Shown here piece by piece: positions 7,510-16,129 of a stretch of DNA of 44,189 nt. Numbering within the stretch: the first letter of the stretch is position 1; each line of letters starts with the position of its first letter. The DNA is from Propionibacteriaceae bacterium (GTDB lineage Bacteria; Actinomycetota; Actinomycetes; Propionibacteriales; Propionibacteriaceae), in assembly GCA_031262485.1 (NCBI GenBank), contig JAISHO010000017.1:1-44189 (forward strand), written 5' to 3'. The notes below the pieces were generated by a model. The model did not search any database. It was not told where the DNA came from and saw only the letters and a program-made list of their open reading frames with translations. A program made the position numbers and the translations under genes.

Positions 7510-8463
7510 GTGAACGTCGTGGCGGTCATCGTCGCCTACAACCGTCGTCCCCTTCTCCTTGAGGCGCTCGACGCGATCAAAGCCCAAACCCTCCCCGTAG
7601 CCGCCACCATCGTTGTCGACAACGCCTCCACGGACGGCTCGGGCGAGGCGGCCCGCCAGCACCCCTCCCACCCCCTCGTCGTCGCCGCGAACTGCAACAC
7701 TGGCGGCGCCGGCGGCTTCGCCATCGGCATGGACGTCGCCCTCGACCAAGGCGAACCGGACTACCTGTGGCTCATGGACGACGACACCATCCCCACCCCG
7801 ACCGCGCTCCTCGAACTCATGGAGGCGCAACGCCGCTACGGCGCCCCCGTCGACATCCTCAGCTCCCGGGCCATCTGGACGGACGGGCGCGACCACCCCA
7901 TGAACACGCCGCGCAAACGCTGGCGGGCCGACCGCGTGGCGACCGCCAGGGCGGAGGCGATCGGGGCGGTCCCGGTGCGCTCGGCCTCCTTCGTCTCCAT
8001 GCTCGTCTCAGCTGAGGCGGTGCGGCGCCACGGACTGCCCCAAGCGGGGTTCTTCATCTGGAACGACGACTTCGAGTTCTCCGCCCGGATCCTGCGCGAC
8101 GGGGTCGGGCTGTTCGTCCCCTCGAGCGTCGTCGAGCATCGCACGAAAGCCTTCGGCAGCACCGACGCCGATCCCGGGGAGCGGTTCTACTACGAGGTGC
8201 GCAACAAAATCTGGATGTTCGGGGAGAAGGAGATTTTCGCTCCGCTCGACCGGCTCGCCTACGGCACGTCGACTCTGCGACGCTGGGCCCGCACCCTCGC
8301 CGGATCCAAGCAACGCGGCCTGTTGGCCCGTTCCGGCGCTCGCGGCGTCCTCGACGCCCTCACGACCCGCCCGCGCCCCACCCCCATGGTCATCCGCGAC
8401 GCCATCGGCCCCCAGGCCCCCGTCGACCGTCCCTGGGACGACACCGAGGCGCCCCGGTGGTGA
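7510..8463 (+). CDS. GT2 glycosyltransferase (rhamnosyl/galactofuranosyl-transferase-like)
   Basis: Family 2 glycosyltransferase of 317 aa, probably using a nucleotide sugar at the inner face of the membrane. Visible: the N-terminal strand VVAVIVAYNRRPLLLEALDAI, the VDNASTDGS loop, NTGGAGGF, and the metal-binding triad WLMDDDTIP. The acceptor-side FIWNDDFEFSARI motif is typical of rhamnosyl- and GlfT-like transferases of actinobacterial walls. GTG start at 7510 with AAGGAG nine bases upstream. The stop overlaps the next glycosyltransferase by seven bases, so the two form an operon, probably for a surface glycan. The exact sugar cannot be told. Upstream, an inverted repeat ATCAC-N6-GTGAT lies at 7452-7467. 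Confidence 0.85.
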   Translation: MNVVAVIVAYNRRPLLLEALDAIKAQTLPVAATIVVDNASTDGSGEAARQHPSHPLVVAANCNTGGAGGFAIGMDVALDQGEPDYLWLMDDDTIPTPTALLELMEAQRRYGAPVDILSSRAIWTDGRDHPMNTPRKRWRADRVATARAEAIGAVPVRSASFVSMLVSAEAVRRHGLPQAGFFIWNDDFEFSARILRDGVGLFVPSSVVEHRTKAFGSTDADPGERFYYEVRNKIWMFGEKEIFAPLDRLAYGTSTLRRWARTLAGSKQRGLLARSGARGVLDALTTRPRPTPMVIRDAIGPQAPVDRPWDDTEAPRW

Positions 8464-9422
8464 ACGCCCAACCTCCCGGCGAACCCCACGAGCCTGGAGC
8501 TTCCCCCTCCGCGAGCGGCGCCCCCGCCTCGGCGTCTGCCGCTGGAACAGACAGCCATAGAGGCGATGATTCACCTAGCCAGGAGCCCTTCACTCTCCTC
8601 ATGGCGGTGTATGCCGGGGATCGGGCCGACTTCTTCGCCCGGGCCCTCGCCTCCGCCACGACCGACCAACTCCGCCCACCGGACCACGTCGTCATCGTGC
8701 GCGACGGTCCCGTCGTTCCCGCTGTCGCTGACCTCCTCGACGAGGTCGCCACCCGCCCCCGAACCACCGTCGTCCCTCTCGAACGCAACGGCGGGCTGGC
8801 ACGGGCCCTCAACATCGGGTTGGAGCACTGCGCCACCGACATCGTCGCCCGAGCCGACGCCGACGACATCTGCCTGCCGAACCGGTTCGCCGTCCAAATC
8901 CCCCTCATCAGCGCCGGCGCCGACATCGTCGGATCCGCCATCGACGAATTCGACGACGATCCCACCACCGTCGACCACATCCGTGAGGTCGCGACCGACC
9001 CCGAGGTCATCGCCCAGCAAGCCCGTTTCGAGACGCCCTTCAACCATCCCAGCGTCGTCTACCGCAAATCCGCCGTGATCGCCGCTGGCGGCTACCCCGA
9101 CCTGCCCCTCATGGAGGATTACCTCCTGTGGGGGAAGATGCTGCTGTCGGGGGCGCGGGCCGCCAACGTCGACGACGTCCTCGTCCACTACCGGGTCGGG
9201 GCCGGCGCCTACGCCCGTCGAGGGGGATGGCGACTCTTCCGCTCCGAGATCGCTTTGCAGCGCGCATTCAAGAGAATCGGCTTCACCACGTGGCCGCAAT
9301 GCCTGCGCAACCTCGTCGTCCGCGGCGGCTACCGGCTCATCCCTGAACCCCTGCGGCGCATCGGCTACCACGCCCGCCTCGTCGTCCGCCAACGGCGCTT
9401 CCATCATGACGCCGGGCAGTGA
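8457..9422 (+). CDS. GT2 glycosyltransferase (AmsE/WcaA-like)
   Basis: Second family 2 glycosyltransferase, 321 aa. The catalytic domain begins near residue 45 (FTLLMAVYAGDR), with NGGLARALNIGL, the DxD region RADADDICLPNRF and FNHPSVVYRK, a set seen in amylovoran-type exopolysaccharide transferases. Residues 1-43 are an Ala/Ser/Pro-rich stretch with no domain, so the true start may be later; GTG at 8457 or 8460 gives overlap with the preceding gene. A basic C-terminal tail (RRIGYHARLVVRQRR) may sit on the membrane. It likely adds a sugar to the same polymer as its neighbour. Confidence 0.83.
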   Translation: MVNAQPPGEPHEPGASPSASGAPASASAAGTDSHRGDDSPSQEPFTLLMAVYAGDRADFFARALASATTDQLRPPDHVVIVRDGPVVPAVADLLDEVATRPRTTVVPLERNGGLARALNIGLEHCATDIVARADADDICLPNRFAVQIPLISAGADIVGSAIDEFDDDPTTVDHIREVATDPEVIAQQARFETPFNHPSVVYRKSAVIAAGGYPDLPLMEDYLLWGKMLLSGARAANVDDVLVHYRVGAGAYARRGGWRLFRSEIALQRAFKRIGFTTWPQCLRNLVVRGGYRLIPEPLRRIGYHARLVVRQRRFHHDAGQ

Positions 9423-9533
9423 CGCCGAAGCGGAGGGCGACGCCGTCGCCTCACCCGCTCCGGAGGACGAATCCGCTCGTGTGAAGCAGCGCGTCCCGCG
9501 GTCACGACGGGCGAGCGTCGGCGATTCCTCCCA

Positions 9534-9569
9534 TCGAACTATGAGTAATGAACATTGCACTATGTGTTC
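9534..9569 (+). promoter_or_regulatory. Candidate operator region of the GntR gene
   Basis: Two copies of ACTATG (9538-9543 and 9559-9564) lie exactly 21 bp apart, two helical turns, in the contexts GAACTATGAG and GCACTATGTG. The second copy overlaps an inverted repeat GAACA-N10-TGTTC (9550-9569). The 12-mer TCGAACTATGAG (9534-9545) recurs at 35295-35306 ahead of the SDR/flavoprotein genes. A possible promoter (TTCAAG 9567-9572, TATCCT 9590-9595, 17-bp spacer) follows. This suggests autoregulation by the downstream regulator. Confidence 0.4.
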
Positions 9570-9648
9570 AAGGCTTAGGACGCATCGTCTATCCTCTCAC
9601 CAGGGTTTTCAGGTGGCCGGTAACCTGGATCGGGCGGTAAGGAGGAAC

Positions 9649-10374
9649 ATGGCTCACGGAACTTTGGTGTCCTCGGTCGTGGAGAAGATGCTCGACGATG
9701 TCATCGGCGGGGTGTGGCCTCCTGGCTCGAACCTTCCTTCGGAAGCCGAACTCTCCCACCATTTCGAAGTCAGCCGGATGACGATCCGTGAGGCGGTGCG
9801 CGTCCTCCAAACCCAAGGCGTGTTCAGCGCCTCTCCCGGGCATACCCACGTCGTCAACCCTCTCGAACGGTGGACGGGCATCGAGCCGATCATGCGCGCC
9901 ATCGCCCACGAGGGCGATCCGGAAGAGGGGCCGCTGCAACTCATCGGACTGCGTTTCATCCTTGAGACGGGCGCCGCCAGCTTGGCCGCTCCGCGTCGCA
10001 CCGAGGGGCACCTCGAGCGGATGCGGGAGAGCATGAGCCGGATGCGGGAGGCCAGCCGCCTCGGCGACGTTCCGACCGTGGTCTCCGCCGACCTCGACTT
10101 CCACACCACCATCTACGAGGCGAGCGGCAACCGCCTGTTGCGCCCCCTCATGGATCCGCTGACGAAGCTCATGCGCGAGCAGCGCCGCCAAACCTCCTCG
10201 ATCCCGCTCGTGCAGCGCCACGCCATCATCCATCACGGCGCGATCCTTGAGGCGATCACCGAGAGAGACTCCGAACAAGCCCGCCAGGCCATGGCCGATC
10301 ACATCAGCCAAACCGAGGACGACTACATCCGTTACGTGCTCAAGAAAGTCCGAGTCCTGGCCGACGAGGGCTGA
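9649..10374 (+). CDS. GntR-family transcriptional regulator, FadR/FCD type
   Basis: DNA-binding repressor of about 241 aa. The N-terminal winged helix-turn-helix is clear: VVEKMLDDVIGGVWPPGSNLPSEAELSHHFEVSRMTIREAVRVLQTQGVF. The C-terminal FCD ligand domain keeps likely metal ligands: Asp/His in DLDFHTTIYEASGN, His in HHGAILEAI and His in MADHI. Start at 9649 is fixed by a strong AAGGAGG eight bases upstream; the longer open frame back to 9406 has no domain. Ligands in this class are usually sugar acids, organic acids or amino acids; which one applies here is unknown. ACTATG repeats upstream suggest autoregulation, and one matching site lies ahead of the SDR/flavoprotein genes near 35.3 kb. 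Confidence 0.88.
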   Translation: MAHGTLVSSVVEKMLDDVIGGVWPPGSNLPSEAELSHHFEVSRMTIREAVRVLQTQGVFSASPGHTHVVNPLERWTGIEPIMRAIAHEGDPEEGPLQLIGLRFILETGAASLAAPRRTEGHLERMRESMSRMREASRLGDVPTVVSADLDFHTTIYEASGNRLLRPLMDPLTKLMREQRRQTSSIPLVQRHAIIHHGAILEAITERDSEQARQAMADHISQTEDDYIRYVLKKVRVLADEG

Positions 10375-10472
10375 ACCAGGCCGCCCTCGTCCTCGTGAAA
10401 GACTCGGCGGATCATGGGACTCGGCAGGTGGCGGGTGAGGGAGGATTTCCCTTCGCGTTCTAGGGTGAGCAC

Positions 10473-11726
10473 ATGACGACCTTCACCGATCAAGCTCGGG
10501 CCGCTCTGCTCGCCTCCCACAGCCTCGCCCTGCTCACCAGCGCCGAGAAGAACCGCGCGCTGCTGGCCATGGCCGACGCCCTCGCCGAGCGGAGCGCCGA
10601 CATCCTCGAAGCCAATGGGGACGATGTCGAGCGGGCACGGGGAGAGAACATGACCTCTTCTTTGCTCGACCGTCTCACGCTGACCGGTGAGCGGATCGCC
10701 GCCATGGCGGAAGGGTTGCGCGAGCTGGCCGGGTTGGCCGATCCGGTCGGTGAGATCGTGCGCGGCTGGGTCACCGCCGACGACCTCCACATCGAGGAGG
10801 TCCGCACCCCGATCGGCGTCATCGGCATCATCTACGAGGCCCGCCCCAATGTCACCGCCGACGCGGCCGGCATCTGCTTCAAAGCCGGCAACGCCGCCTT
10901 GTTGCGCGGCTCCTCCTCGGCCGTCTCCTCGAACCGGGCCATCGTCAAAGCCCTGCGCCATGGGCTGGCCGCGGCTGATCTTCCGGCGGAGTGTGTCGAC
11001 GCTGTCGCGCTCGTCGAAGGCGACCGTGAGGTGACGACGGAGATGATGCAGGCCCGCGGGCTCGTCGACCTCCTCATCCCCCGCGGCGGGGCGGGGCTCA
11101 TCGAAGCGGTCGTGCGCGGCTCCCAGGTGCCCGTCATCGAAACGGGAACCGGCAACTGCCACCTCTATGTCGACGCGGCCGCCGACCTCGACCTCGCCAG
11201 CGAGATCATCATCAACGCCAAAACCTCCCGGCCCTCGGTCTGCAACGCCCTCGAGACCCTCCTCGTCGACGCCGCCGTCGCGGAACTCTACGTGCCCCGC
11301 ATCGTCCAACGCCTCATCGACGCGGGAGTCACCGTTCACGGCGACGACGCCAGCCGCCGGTTGGATTCGCGGATCGTCGAGGCTCGGGCCGACGAGTTCG
11401 ACGCCGAATACCTCTCCCTCGACCTCGCCCTGTCGATCGTCGAGGGGATCGACGCCGCCATCGCCCACATCCGTCGCCACAGCTCCGGACACTCCGAGAC
11501 GATCGTGACGAACGACCTCGCCCATGCTCGGCGCTTCACCTCCGCCGTCGACGCCGCCGCCGTCCTCGTCAACGCCTCCAGCCGCTTCGTCGACGGGGGC
11601 TGCTTCGGTTTCGGCGCCGAGATCGGCATCTCGACCCAAAAGCTCCACGCCCGCGGCCCCATGGGGTTGCGCGAGATGACGACGACGAAGTACATCGTCC
11701 AAGGGACCGGGCAGATCAGGATCTGA
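10473..11726 (+). CDS. proA: Glutamate-5-semialdehyde dehydrogenase (gamma-glutamyl phosphate reductase)
   Basis: Second enzyme of proline synthesis: NADPH-dependent reduction of gamma-glutamyl phosphate to the semialdehyde, cytosolic. Length of 417 aa is normal. Visible family marks: [22 protein letters not shown], the GNAALLRG segment, the TGNCHLYVD block and the catalytic cysteine in [16 protein letters not shown], with the C-terminal [15 protein letters not shown] start at 10473. proB is not adjacent, so the two proline genes are separated here. It converges on the hyp operon; only 32 bp separate it from the hypA stop, with no clear hairpin. Confidence 0.96.
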   Translation: MTTFTDQARAALLASHSLALLTSAEKNRALLAMADALAERSADILEANGDDVERARGENMTSSLLDRLTLTGERIAAMAEGLRELAGLADPVGEIVRGWVTADDLHIEEVRTPIGVIGIIYEARPNVTADAAGICFKAGNAALLRGSSSAVSSNRAIVKALRHGLAAADLPAECVDAVALVEGDREVTTEMMQARGLVDLLIPRGGAGLIEAVVRGSQVPVIETGTGNCHLYVDAAADLDLASEIIINAKTSRPSVCNALETLLVDAAVAELYVPRIVQRLIDAGVTVHGDDASRRLDSRIVEARADEFDAEYLSLDLALSIVEGIDAAIAHIRRHSSGHSETIVTNDLAHARRFTSAVDAAAVLVNASSRFVDGGCFGFGAEIGISTQKLHARGPMGLREMTTTKYIVQGTGQIRI

Positions 11727-11758
11727 GAATCAATGTCTCACCTTGCAGCATGTCGCTC

Positions 11759-12175
11759 CTAACCTGCCTCCTCCGAGGGTGCGCCAACCGGGTCCTCCTC
11801 GGCAGGGTCGGAGGCTGAGAGTGGGGGACCGCTTGGTCTTTCCGCGACGTCGACGGAGCGGACGAGGAACTCCTCCCCGGAGATGAGGTCGCAGCGCACA
11901 GATCCGCAGGCTTCGCAGCGGAAGACGGGCAGACGTTGGCGCGTCTCGGCTCCGCAGTCGCGACACCGCAGCACGGCTGGGACGACGGTGATCGCCAGTT
12001 CACTTCCTGCTAGGAGTGGCGCGTCTTCGCTCACCCAACCCCAGCAGGTGATCATCGTCTCGGGGATGACTTGACGCCACTCACCGACGTCGAGACGGAT
12101 CACCGTCACCCGCCGATCGGGGACAGCTTTGCGGATGATCGACTCGACCGATCGGCATAGTGACAACTCATGCAT
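11759..12175 (-). CDS. hypA: Hydrogenase nickel-insertion metallochaperone HypA
   Basis: Delivers nickel to the [NiFe] hydrogenase large subunit together with HypB. The nickel-binding MHE triplet is intact at residues 1-3. The structural zinc site is the pair CRDC (71-74) and CEAC (87-90). At 138 aa it exceeds the usual ~115; the extra length is an acidic, Pro/Ser-rich tail after residue 110 with no recognisable domain. Last gene of the minus-strand operon, overlapping the previous gene by eight bases. Confidence 0.93.
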   Translation of the reverse strand: MHELSLCRSVESIIRKAVPDRRVTVIRLDVGEWRQVIPETMITCWGWVSEDAPLLAGSELAITVVPAVLRCRDCGAETRQRLPVFRCEACGSVRCDLISGEEFLVRSVDVAERPSGPPLSASDPAEEDPVGAPSEEAG

Positions 12176-13034
12176 GACGGTGACTCATGAGTGCGATTTG
12201 TTCGTCCAGCCGTTCGTCGAGAGCGGTCGCTTCACCGAGGGTGAGGGGGACGCAGACCTGGCCCCAGTGCAAGCCGACGTAGTCTCCGGGTGCCAAATGA
12301 TCGCCGAACGGAACTGTTGCGACCATCTCCTCCTCGTCCCAGCGGAAGCCATCGCTCCACGTGAGAGAGCGGGTCCGCACCGTCACGTGAAGCTCCGCGT
12401 GATCCGTGTTGTTCACCTTCTCCTCCACCTTGTGGACGACCCCGGGTCGGATGAGGCAGCCATTGAGGACGGCGAGCGGCTCGGGACGCCCTGTCGGCGC
12501 CAGCCGGGACCAGGGGTAGACGGCTAGCACGTGGAAGGCGTGGGTTCCCGTCGCCTCCGGCAAGAGGGTGTCGTCGAGATGACTCCAGTAGCTTCCCGCC
12601 CGCGGGTCAATGACCGCTAAGAGGCGACGGAGGAAGTCCGCCCGGTCGATCCGGTCGACCGCCTCGGAGCCGATCCAATAACCGGTGACAATCTCAGGGG
12701 AGAGCGGATCGAGATCGAGCATCTGCCCGAGGACGACCTGATAGACCCAGGCTCCGGAGAAGCGGGACGCGATCGGGGTGAGGTCGCCCGGCTTCTCCTC
12801 GCCTCGGGCGATGGCGAGGAGTCGTTCGGCGGCGGCCGGGCCGCAATGGCCGAGTGCGTTGGGGGCGTAGGCGAAGCGGGCGAAGAGGCGTTCACCGGTC
12901 TCCGTTGCGCTGAGGTGTGACGTGCTCCGCGGCGCCGTCTGCTCTGGCGGTGGCGTCGGTTCGTCTCCTTCTTTCACCTTGCCATATCCACTTTCAATGT
13001 GGCTTTGGTGGGGACTTCCCTGATCGTTTTTCAT
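12168..13034 (-). CDS. Uncharacterised hydrogenase-cluster protein (DUF6390-like)
   Basis: Protein of up to 288 aa with no known function. I match it from memory to the DUF6390 family, seen beside actinobacterial hydrogenase genes; this needs a profile search. There is no signal peptide or membrane segment. Residues 1-42 are polar and probably disordered, or belong to a longer start than is used. The body opens FARFAYAPNALGHCGPAAAERL, with a Cys after a His (GHC) that might bind metal, and contains conserved-looking YWIGSEAVDRIDRADFLRRL and HAFHVLAVYPWSRL. It sits between hypD (24-bp gap) and hypA (8-bp overlap), so it is surely co-translated with maturation factors. The place usually held by hypC or hypE is filled by this gene. 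Confidence 0.7.
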   Translation of the reverse strand: MKNDQGSPHQSHIESGYGKVKEGDEPTPPPEQTAPRSTSHLSATETGERLFARFAYAPNALGHCGPAAAERLLAIARGEEKPGDLTPIASRFSGAWVYQVVLGQMLDLDPLSPEIVTGYWIGSEAVDRIDRADFLRRLLAVIDPRAGSYWSHLDDTLLPEATGTHAFHVLAVYPWSRLAPTGRPEPLAVLNGCLIRPGVVHKVEEKVNNTDHAELHVTVRTRSLTWSDGFRWDEEEMVATVPFGDHLAPGDYVGLHWGQVCVPLTLGEATALDERLDEQIALMSHRHA

Positions 13035-13058
13035 CCTCGTGTCATCACGGTCAGCGAA

Positions 13059-14186
13059 TCAGCTCTCAACGGGGACCCGCGTGCGGGGGCGTAGCCGACC
13101 GAAGGTGTAATACGCGGCGCAGGCGCCCTCGGGGGAGACCATGCAGGTGCCGATCGGGTTCTCTGGGGTGCAGGCCGTGCCGAAGACTTGGCATTGCCAG
13201 GGTTTGATGAGTCCGCGCAGCACCGAGCCGCATTCGCACTGGGGCGGGTCGGCCACCCGTTGAGCGGGGAGGGCGAACCGACGTTCGGCGTCGAACTCGG
13301 CGTAATCCTCCCTGATTCCGTAGCCGGAGCGGGGGATGAAGCCGAGGCCACGCCATTCGAACGTCTCCCGGATGGCGAAGACCTCGCCCATGAGGTCGAG
13401 GGCGCGCTGGTTGCCTTCGGGGCGCACGACGCGGGCGTACTGGTTCTCGACCTCGCGGCGCCCCTCGTCGTATTGGGCGAGGAGCATCTCGACGGCTTGG
13501 AGGATGTCGAGCGGCTCGAACCCCGTCGTCACGACCGGCAAGCCGTACTCCTCGGGGATGAAGCGGAAATGATCCGAGCCGACGACGGTGGCGACGTGGC
13601 CGGGGCCGATGAACCCGTCGAGGGCGAGAGTCTCCGAGTCGAGGATGGCGCGCAAGGGCGGCTCGATGAGGACATGGTTGCAAAACACCGAGAAATTCTC
13701 TTGCCCCAAAGCTTTGGCGCGGGCCAGGGTGACGGCCGTCGACGGCGCCGTCGTCTCGAAACCGACGGCGAAGAACACGACCTCGCGCTCTGGTTCGTCG
13801 CGGGCGATCTTGAGGGCGTCGAGGGGGGAGTAGACGAAGCGGACGTCGGCGCCGGCCGCTTTGGCTTGGAGGAGAGAGCCCCCGGTGCCCGGCACCCGCA
13901 TCATGTCGCCGAAGGTGGTGAAGATGACGCCAGGGCGTTTCGCCAGCCAGATCGCGTCGTCGACCCTGCCCATGGGGATGACGCAGACCGGGCACCCCGG
14001 CCCATGGACCAACTCGACCCCCGCCGGCAGCAACTGTTCCAAACCGTGCCGGTAGATCGTGTGGGTGTGCCCGCCGCAGACCTCCATGAAGGCCAAGGTG
14101 TGCCCGATCCACTCGCTCGTCCGCTCGATGGCGCGCAACAGATCGCGCGCCGCCGCCGGGTCGCGGAACTCGTCGACGAACCTCAT
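13059..14186 (-). CDS. hypD: Hydrogenase maturation protein HypD
   Basis: Iron-sulfur scaffold on which the Fe(CN)2CO unit is built, normally together with HypC. Conserved blocks: CGGHTH (residues 37-42), GPGCPVCV (62-69), the GFETTAPSTA segment and the C-terminal cysteine set CEC...CQVFGTAC...GTC that holds the [4Fe-4S] cluster. Length is 375 aa, normal. It overlaps the hypB stop by four bases (ATGA). HypC, its obligate partner in known systems, is not encoded in this operon and must lie elsewhere or be replaced. Confidence 0.96.
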   Translation of the reverse strand: MRFVDEFRDPAAARDLLRAIERTSEWIGHTLAFMEVCGGHTHTIYRHGLEQLLPAGVELVHGPGCPVCVIPMGRVDDAIWLAKRPGVIFTTFGDMMRVPGTGGSLLQAKAAGADVRFVYSPLDALKIARDEPEREVVFFAVGFETTAPSTAVTLARAKALGQENFSVFCNHVLIEPPLRAILDSETLALDGFIGPGHVATVVGSDHFRFIPEEYGLPVVTTGFEPLDILQAVEMLLAQYDEGRREVENQYARVVRPEGNQRALDLMGEVFAIRETFEWRGLGFIPRSGYGIREDYAEFDAERRFALPAQRVADPPQCECGSVLRGLIKPWQCQVFGTACTPENPIGTCMVSPEGACAAYYTFGRLRPRTRVPVES

Positions 14187-15103
14187 CGGGTCAACGACTC
14201 CACCCAGGCTTCGACGCCCTCGCCGCTACGGGCCGAGACGCGCAGGATCGTGGCATCGGGGTTGACGGAGCGGGCGTTGTGCTCGAACAAGCCGAGGTCG
14301 AAGTCGAGATAGGGGAGGAGATCGATCTTGTTGACGACGATCGTGTCGACGCTGCGGAACATGACCGGATACTTGAGCGGCTTGTCCTCGCCCTCCGTCA
14401 CCGAGGCGATCATGATCTTGCGGTGCGCGCCGACGTCGAACTCCGCCGGGCAGACGAGGTTGCCGACGTTCTCGACGAGGACGAGGTCGAGGGAATCCAA
14501 ATCGAGGCCCTCGAGGGCATGGGCCACCATGGGGGCGTCGAGGTGGCACTCGCCGCCGAACCCGTTGCCGGTGTTGAGGAGGGAGACCTGAGCGGCCTTG
14601 CCGCGCAGGCGATCGGCGTCGATCGCCGTCTCGATGTCGCCCTCGATGATGCCGACCCGTTTCTTGCCGGCGAGCTCGTCGAGCGCCCGGGCGATGAGGG
14701 TCGTCTTTCCGGCGCCGGGGGAGGACATGACGTTGATCGCCGTCACCCCATGCTCGTCGAAGAGACGTCGGTTGTAGGCCGCGCGGGCGTCGTTCTCGTC
14801 GAAGATCCGCTCGAGGATCTCGATCCGCTCGGCGCCCGTCTCGTAGCCGGTGTGGTCGCCGTGCTCGGAGATCAGCTCCTCGCCAGCGGCGGCGTGAGCG
14901 GCGGGGGATCCGGCGTGATCGTGGTCGGCCGGATCGCCGTGATCATGGGGGTGGGAATGCTCGTGGTCATGCCCCTCGGCGTGGTCATGGGAATGGTCAT
15001 GATCGTGGGAATGCTCGTGGTCGTGCCCCGGCTCGTGCTCATGGCCATGATCGTGGTCGTGGCTGTGTTCGGTGCCGTCGTCGTGCCGGTGGAAACGTCC
15101 CAT
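14183..15103 (-). CDS. hypB: Hydrogenase nickel-incorporation GTPase HypB with histidine-rich nickel store
   Basis: SIMIBI-class GTPase that loads nickel through HypA. Residues 5-63 hold about 24 histidines in HD/HE pairs, a nickel-storage tail like that of rhizobial HypB. The G domain starts near residue 95, with P-loop SSPGAGKTT (127-135), EGDIETAIDADR (switch I), ENVGNLVCP (G3 region) and NKIDLLPY (base recognition). A GGECHLD motif carries the Cys-His pair of the G-domain metal site. First gene of the operon hypB-hypD-(DUF6390-like)-hypA; its promoter should lie in the 186-bp gap to the next gene. The large histidine store suggests nickel is scarce or hydrogenase demand is high. Confidence 0.95.
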   Translation of the reverse strand: MGRFHRHDDGTEHSHDHDHGHEHEPGHDHEHSHDHDHSHDHAEGHDHEHSHPHDHGDPADHDHAGSPAAHAAAGEELISEHGDHTGYETGAERIEILERIFDENDARAAYNRRLFDEHGVTAINVMSSPGAGKTTLIARALDELAGKKRVGIIEGDIETAIDADRLRGKAAQVSLLNTGNGFGGECHLDAPMVAHALEGLDLDSLDLVLVENVGNLVCPAEFDVGAHRKIMIASVTEGEDKPLKYPVMFRSVDTIVVNKIDLLPYLDFDLGLFEHNARSVNPDATILRVSARSGEGVEAWVESLTR

Positions 15104-15289
15104 GGGTCCTCACTTCGCTTCGTCGCTCGCGCCCCGAGACGAGCCCCGGGGGAAGCCGTAGCCCCCAATGTAGGGCATGACCGGGCGGTTCTCGAACGAT
15201 CCGACAGGGTCGACGGGAGGTGAGGCGAAGGGTTGGGGGCGGCGCGAATCGATCAGTGCGAGCGCACGGCGACTAGTGGTCTGTCGCGG

Positions 15290-16129
15290 CTAAGCCGATC
15301 GGTTCTCCTCGTCTGGTGCGGCCGGTTTCCGAACCGGACGTAGGGCGACGAGGACGCTGCGGATGAGCAAGACAGTGACGTAGACGCCGAAAAGGACGCT
15401 GTTGAGCCGTGGGCTGAGCGCTTCCGCGCACCAGGCTCCCAGTGGGGTGGCGACGATGGCGGGCAGCCCGATGAGTAGGCCGGCCCGCAGGTCGACGAGG
15501 TGTTTGCGCCAGTTGGCGAAGGTGCCGGTGGCCGCCCCGGGGATCATCATGACGAGCGAGGTGCCGCGGGCGATGAGGTCGGAAGCGCCGAAGAGGAAGG
15601 AGAGAGAAGGCACGACGACGACACCGCCGCCGACGCCGAGGATGCCGGAGAGGATCCCGGTGACGACGCCGAGGCCGACGACGGCGATGCCGAGCGGGAC
15701 GGTCAACGCGATCGTCGAATCGCGCTGGGGCACGAAGAGGAATTGGCTGGCGGCGACGAGGACGAGGAAGGCGACGAACGACCAGCGCAGCACCGTCTCC
15801 GGCAGTCGAGAGAGCAAGGCCGAGCCGATGCGTGCTCCGGCCACGACGCCGAGGGCGAGCAGGCCGGCGGCGATCCAGTCGATGTGCCCGCTGACGATAT
15901 AACCGATCGCGGCGGCCGCAGCCGTCGGCACGATCGCGGCCAGGGACGTGGCGGCGGCTTGGCGTTGGCTCAACCCGAGCCAGACGAGCGTCGGCACGAT
16001 GACGGTTCCCCCGCCGATGCCGAACATGCCCGAGAGCACCCCTGCGGCCAAGCCGACGAGAGCGAGGAGGACGATGGTGCGGCGCGTCAACGCTTTCCGC
16101 GTGACGCTCGGGCCGGTCAGATCGTCCAC
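15290..16129 (-). CDS. TSUP-family (TauE/SafE) transporter
   Basis: Membrane protein of 279 aa with about eight helices arranged as two related halves. Each half opens with the family's glycine motif: GVLSGMFGIGGGTVIVP near residue 30 and GILSGILGVGGGVVVVP near residue 155. TSUP proteins move sulfite, sulfoacetate or other small organic sulfur or carboxylate anions, or act in export; the substrate cannot be read from sequence. Its start lies inside the end of the ketopantoate reductase-like gene (13-bp overlap), so the two share a transcript. That pairing hints at an anion from a ketoacid or coenzyme A-related route. Confidence 0.88.
   Translation of the reverse strand: MDDLTGPSVTRKALTRRTIVLLALVGLAAGVLSGMFGIGGGTVIVPTLVWLGLSQRQAAATSLAAIVPTAAAAAIGYIVSGHIDWIAAGLLALGVVAGARIGSALLSRLPETVLRWSFVAFLVLVAASQFLFVPQRDSTIALTVPLGIAVVGLGVVTGILSGILGVGGGVVVVPSLSFLFGASDLIARGTSLVMMIPGAATGTFANWRKHLVDLRAGLLIGLPAIVATPLGAWCAEALSPRLNSVLFGVYVTVLLIRSVLVALRPVRKPAAPDEENRSA

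Noticed and set aside
11727-15290. Hydrogenase structural genes near the hyp operon
   Set aside because: No large- or small-subunit motif is present anywhere in the window; only maturation genes are seen.
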